From Sulfolobus sp. SCGC AB-777_G06 (GTDB lineage Archaea > Thermoproteota > Thermoprotei_A > Sulfolobales > Sulfolobaceae), in NCBI GenBank assembly GCA_003086555.1, contig QEFN01000046.1, positions 1-6,928 on the forward strand: 6,928 bases of DNA. Direction: 5' to 3'. The first letter of the stretch is position 1; each line of letters begins with the position of its first letter. Positions 4,831 to 6,928 of the stretch are shown here, in pieces. The notes under the pieces are model-generated. The model worked only from the letters and a program-made list of their open reading frames with translations. It had not been told where the DNA came from and did no database searches. A program made the translations under genes and the position numbers.

Positions 4831-6294
4831 ATGAAATTCCTCCGTGAGTCCACCGGTTTCGTTAAGGAGTTCAATACTTTTGACGCTTTCGCACTTAATT
4901 TCTCCTTTCTGGGTCCTGCAGCAGGCGTAGCCTATCCACTCTTCATAGCGGCCTTCTTACCCGAAGCCAGTTGGACATTAGCTGTGATCATAGGCTCATT
5001 ATTAATGGTACCGGTCGTCATTAATTACTACCTCTTAACAATGTTGATCCCCAGAAGTGGAGGGGACTACATATTCGTATCTAGGGCAATGGGACCGTTC
5101 ATCGGTAGTGTTCTAGGTATGTCACTCATCATGGCTTTTACTATGGGTTTCCCAGTATTGGCGTTACTAGAGGTCATCATGGTGATTACCCCCGGTCTAC
5201 AGTCACTAGGGTACGTACTAGGTGTTAGAGGTCTGATCAGCCTTGGGGAGGGAATAACTTCTTCTCCTTCAGAGCTTTTCGCAGTTACTACATTAGTCAT
5301 CTTCGCTGTTTTTTCCCTCTCGTTATCAGAAAGACTATACGTTAGGGCGTTCCGTTATCTCACTTTGCTTCAAATTGTCGGTACAGTTTTTATGGTAGTA
5401 GGTCTGTTCACAGTTAACGACCAACCGGCCTTCACTTCACCGTACGTAAACTTACAAACGTTGTCTCTTTCCTCAATATTCGTTCTTTCCATGTTTGCCT
5501 TTACTAACGCTCCGGCGTTCTTTGCGGGTGAGATAAAGAGAATTAAAAAGAGTTTCATATCGGGTTATCTTATCTCCTACGCTGTAGCGACGTTGTTCGC
5601 GTTATTACTAGTGATAGGGATCGAGAGAGGATTTGGTAAGCAAAACTATATTAATTACGTACTTAATGGGTGGAGTCTACCAATGTCCACTTCGTCCATT
5701 CTCTCCTTTGCCGTATATGCGTTTTTGAACGACCCGTATATTGTGGTATTCTTAGTGATCTCAGCCCTAAGTTGGTACGTGTTATACGCGATGATAAATG
5801 TGGGAGCATCATCAAGGATACTGTTTTCAATGGCCTTCGACAGGTTACTTCCCTCATTCTTTGCCGAGGTCAGGAGAGGTATACCTATATACTCGCTTAT
5901 ATTCACTCTAACCCTTTCAATGCTCTTCAACTTCTTGGAGGTATATCTGAGTTACTCCGTTAGCTTTGCAGTTGACGGCCTTTGGTTCGTAATTTGGAAC
6001 TACTTAATCGTGGCAATAGCTTCGATAAAATACGGAAAATCGGACAGGAAAATTCTTATTACGTCTCTTCTATCGGTTTTTACGTTGTCTCTCGTAGTAG
6101 TATTAACAGTGCTTTACGGATTACTGAATAGCTCCTTCGGAAGCGTAATATTCCAAGGTAATACAGCCTTTGACTTAGCTACGATAATAATACCACCCAT
6201 GACAGGAACAGTGACTTACTTAATATCCAAAGAGATCAGGAAAAAACAGGGTATCGAACTGTCGGAGATATACAAAGAAATCCCTCCAGAGTGA
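4831..6294 (+). CDS. APC-superfamily amino acid permease
   Basis: A 487-aa membrane protein with about 12 predicted hydrophobic spans, the usual size and topology of amino acid-polyamine-organocation permeases. Family marks: FALNFSFLGPAAG in the first span (20-32), with small residues typical of the broken TM1 helix; the TM2-TM3 signature PRSGGDYIFVSRAMGP (74-89); FAFTNAPAFFAGEIKRIKKS in and after TM6 (222-241); and ASSRILFSMAFDRLLP (326-341) before TM9. The C-terminal tail (466-487) is charged and cytoplasmic. It probably imports an amino acid or related organic cation by proton symport; the substrate cannot be assigned. It is a single-gene unit with its own strong leaderless promoter. Its stop abuts the stop of the convergent amidohydrolase gene with no spacer, so its transcript must end inside that gene. 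Confidence 0.9.
   Translation: MKFLRESTGFVKEFNTFDAFALNFSFLGPAAGVAYPLFIAAFLPEASWTLAVIIGSLLMVPVVINYYLLTMLIPRSGGDYIFVSRAMGPFIGSVLGMSLIMAFTMGFPVLALLEVIMVITPGLQSLGYVLGVRGLISLGEGITSSPSELFAVTTLVIFAVFSLSLSERLYVRAFRYLTLLQIVGTVFMVVGLFTVNDQPAFTSPYVNLQTLSLSSIFVLSMFAFTNAPAFFAGEIKRIKKSFISGYLISYAVATLFALLLVIGIERGFGKQNYINYVLNGWSLPMSTSSILSFAVYAFLNDPYIVVFLVISALSWYVLYAMINVGASSRILFSMAFDRLLPSFFAEVRRGIPIYSLIFTLTLSMLFNFLEVYLSYSVSFAVDGLWFVIWNYLIVAIASIKYGKSDRKILITSLLSVFTLSLVVVLTVLYGLLNSSFGSVIFQGNTAFDLATIIIPPMTGTVTYLISKEIRKKQGIELSEIYKEIPPE
6241..6246 (-). terminator. T6 tract, possible 3' end of the amidohydrolase transcript
   Basis: Six consecutive T on the minus strand (CCCTGTTTTTTCCTG context), about 50 nt beyond the amidohydrolase stop and inside the 3' end of the permease gene. 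This fits hairpin-free T-tract termination in archaea. Confidence 0.35.
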
Positions 6295-6928
6295 TCATTT
6301 TATCAAACGCCCTGCGTTGTCCTTCAGTATCTTCTTTTTTATCTCACCGTCGATAGGTATAGCGTCAAACTCCTTCAACCACCTCTTCGGGCTGATAAGG
6401 GGGAAGTCAGAACCGAAAATGAGCTTGTCAGCTAGCCTTTTGGCGTTATCCCACAAAACTCTAGGAATGTACTTTGGTGCCCAACCGGATAAGTCTAAAT
6501 AGACGTTGGGTTTGTGTAGTGAAACAGCGATAGCCTCTTCCGTCCACGGCCAGCCGAAGTGGGCTAAAACCATTTTCAAGTCTGGATACATCACCGCAAT
6601 CTCATCGAAATATATCGGCCTACCGTAATCGAGCCTTATGTTCGATCTTACGCCAGCCCCTATGCCTGAAGTGCCCGTATGAAATACAGCGATTAGGTTG
6701 TGTCTTTCGACAACCGAGTATAGCTTCACAGCCCTCTCGTCTAAGGGATGAAAGCCTTGTAACTGAGGGTGGAATTTAACACCTTGAGGTTCTACTTCCT
6801 TTATCGCCTTTTCGAGTTCCTCTACCGCATTTGGCTTCAGGGGGTCTACTGAGATGAACTTTATCACTCGTGCATCTCTAATCCCTGCGACTAATTCATT
6901 TGGAATCTTTCTTCCCATGAAAGTGGTA
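6295..6928 (-). CDS. Amidohydrolase-2 family metal-dependent hydrolase/decarboxylase (N-terminus outside window)
   Basis: The C-terminal part (at least 210 codons) of an amidohydrolase-superfamily TIM-barrel protein of the Amidohydro_2/ACMSD-like group. Numbered from the in-frame Met at 6918: FISVDP (21-26), GVKFHPQLQGFHPLD with His50 (46-60), AVFHTG with His80, MVLAHFGWPW with His120, VYLDLSG near 139-145, IFGSDFP with the metal-ligand-type Asp171, and KILKDNAGRLI at the C-terminus. The His80/His120/Asp171 pattern is intact. The N-terminal HxH strand is missing, and the frame stays open without a stop to the right edge (codons for Thr-Thr-Phe precede the Met). The Met is therefore probably internal and some 80-100 residues lie outside. 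Group members decarboxylate or hydrolyse carboxylates, including products of aromatic ring cleavage; the substrate is unknown here. The gene is convergent with the permease, and the stop codons abut. Confidence 0.87.
   Translation of the reverse strand, partial: TTFMGRKIPNELVAGIRDARVIKFISVDPLKPNAVEELEKAIKEVEPQGVKFHPQLQGFHPLDERAVKLYSVVERHNLIAVFHTGTSGIGAGVRSNIRLDYGRPIYFDEIAVMYPDLKMVLAHFGWPWTEEAIAVSLHKPNVYLDLSGWAPKYIPRVLWDNAKRLADKLIFGSDFPLISPKRWLKEFDAIPIDGEIKKKILKDNAGRLIK
6332..6340 (+). terminator. T-rich tract, possible 3' end of the permease transcript
   Basis: TTCTTTTTT on the plus strand, about 40 nt beyond the permease stop and inside the 3' end of the amidohydrolase gene. Because the two genes have no intergenic spacer, this is the nearest strong T-tract available. 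Confidence 0.35.

Noticed and set aside
5655..5963. Several open frames on both strands inside the permease gene
   Set aside because: They are shadows of a well-supported membrane protein; none has a promoter, ribosome binding site or recognisable domain.
6916..6918. Met codon as true start of the amidohydrolase
   Set aside because: The protein would lack the HxH metal-binding strand of the family, and the frame remains open to the window edge.

Overview
The window looks like chromosomal DNA of a thermoacidophilic archaeon of the order Sulfolobales (genus not determinable by eye). Reasons: first genes of transcription units have a TATA-like box centred about 25-28 nt before the start codon and no ribosome binding site, as in leaderless transcripts. 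Genes inside the operon instead carry GGTG/GAGGTGA-type Shine-Dalgarno sequences. Arginine is written largely as AGG/AGA, and T-tracts rather than hairpin terminators follow genes.

Layout. Positions 1-73 hold a promoter-like element and a perfect 11-bp inverted repeat that probably belong to a gene left of the window. Positions 74-3241 (minus strand) are one tightly packed operon, in transcription order: thiolase-like protein 1, thiolase-like protein 2, zinc-ribbon/OB-fold DUF35 protein A, DUF35 protein B. Junctions range from a 4-nt overlap to a few bases. Positions 3242-3415 are a divergent promoter region. A LigB/DODA-type extradiol dioxygenase-like gene lies at 3416-4174 (+). Convergent to it is a small uncharacterised gene at 4224-4571 (-). 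Positions 4572-4830 are a second divergent promoter region. An APC-superfamily permease occupies 4831-6294 (+) and meets, stop codon to stop codon, an amidohydrolase-2 family gene (6295 to the right edge, minus strand, N-terminus cut off).

How the genes may work together. Thiolase-fold plus DUF35 pairs are known acyl-CoA-handling complexes: the archaeal acetoacetyl-CoA thiolase/HMG-CoA synthase complex and the steroid side-chain retro-aldolases of actinobacteria. Here neither thiolase-like protein has the nucleophilic cysteine, and the first has lost all three signature catalytic positions. The operon therefore probably does not encode an ordinary acetyl-CoA acetyltransferase. A heteromeric complex with aldolase or another acyl-CoA lyase activity is a better hypothesis. 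Next to it are a ring-cleavage-type dioxygenase homologue, a metal-dependent amidohydrolase/decarboxylase-type enzyme and an amino acid/organic cation-type permease. This makes a catabolic island for an aromatic, amino-acid-derived or lipid-like substrate plausible, but the substrate cannot be read from the sequence. No mobile element, CRISPR array, tRNA or rRNA was seen.
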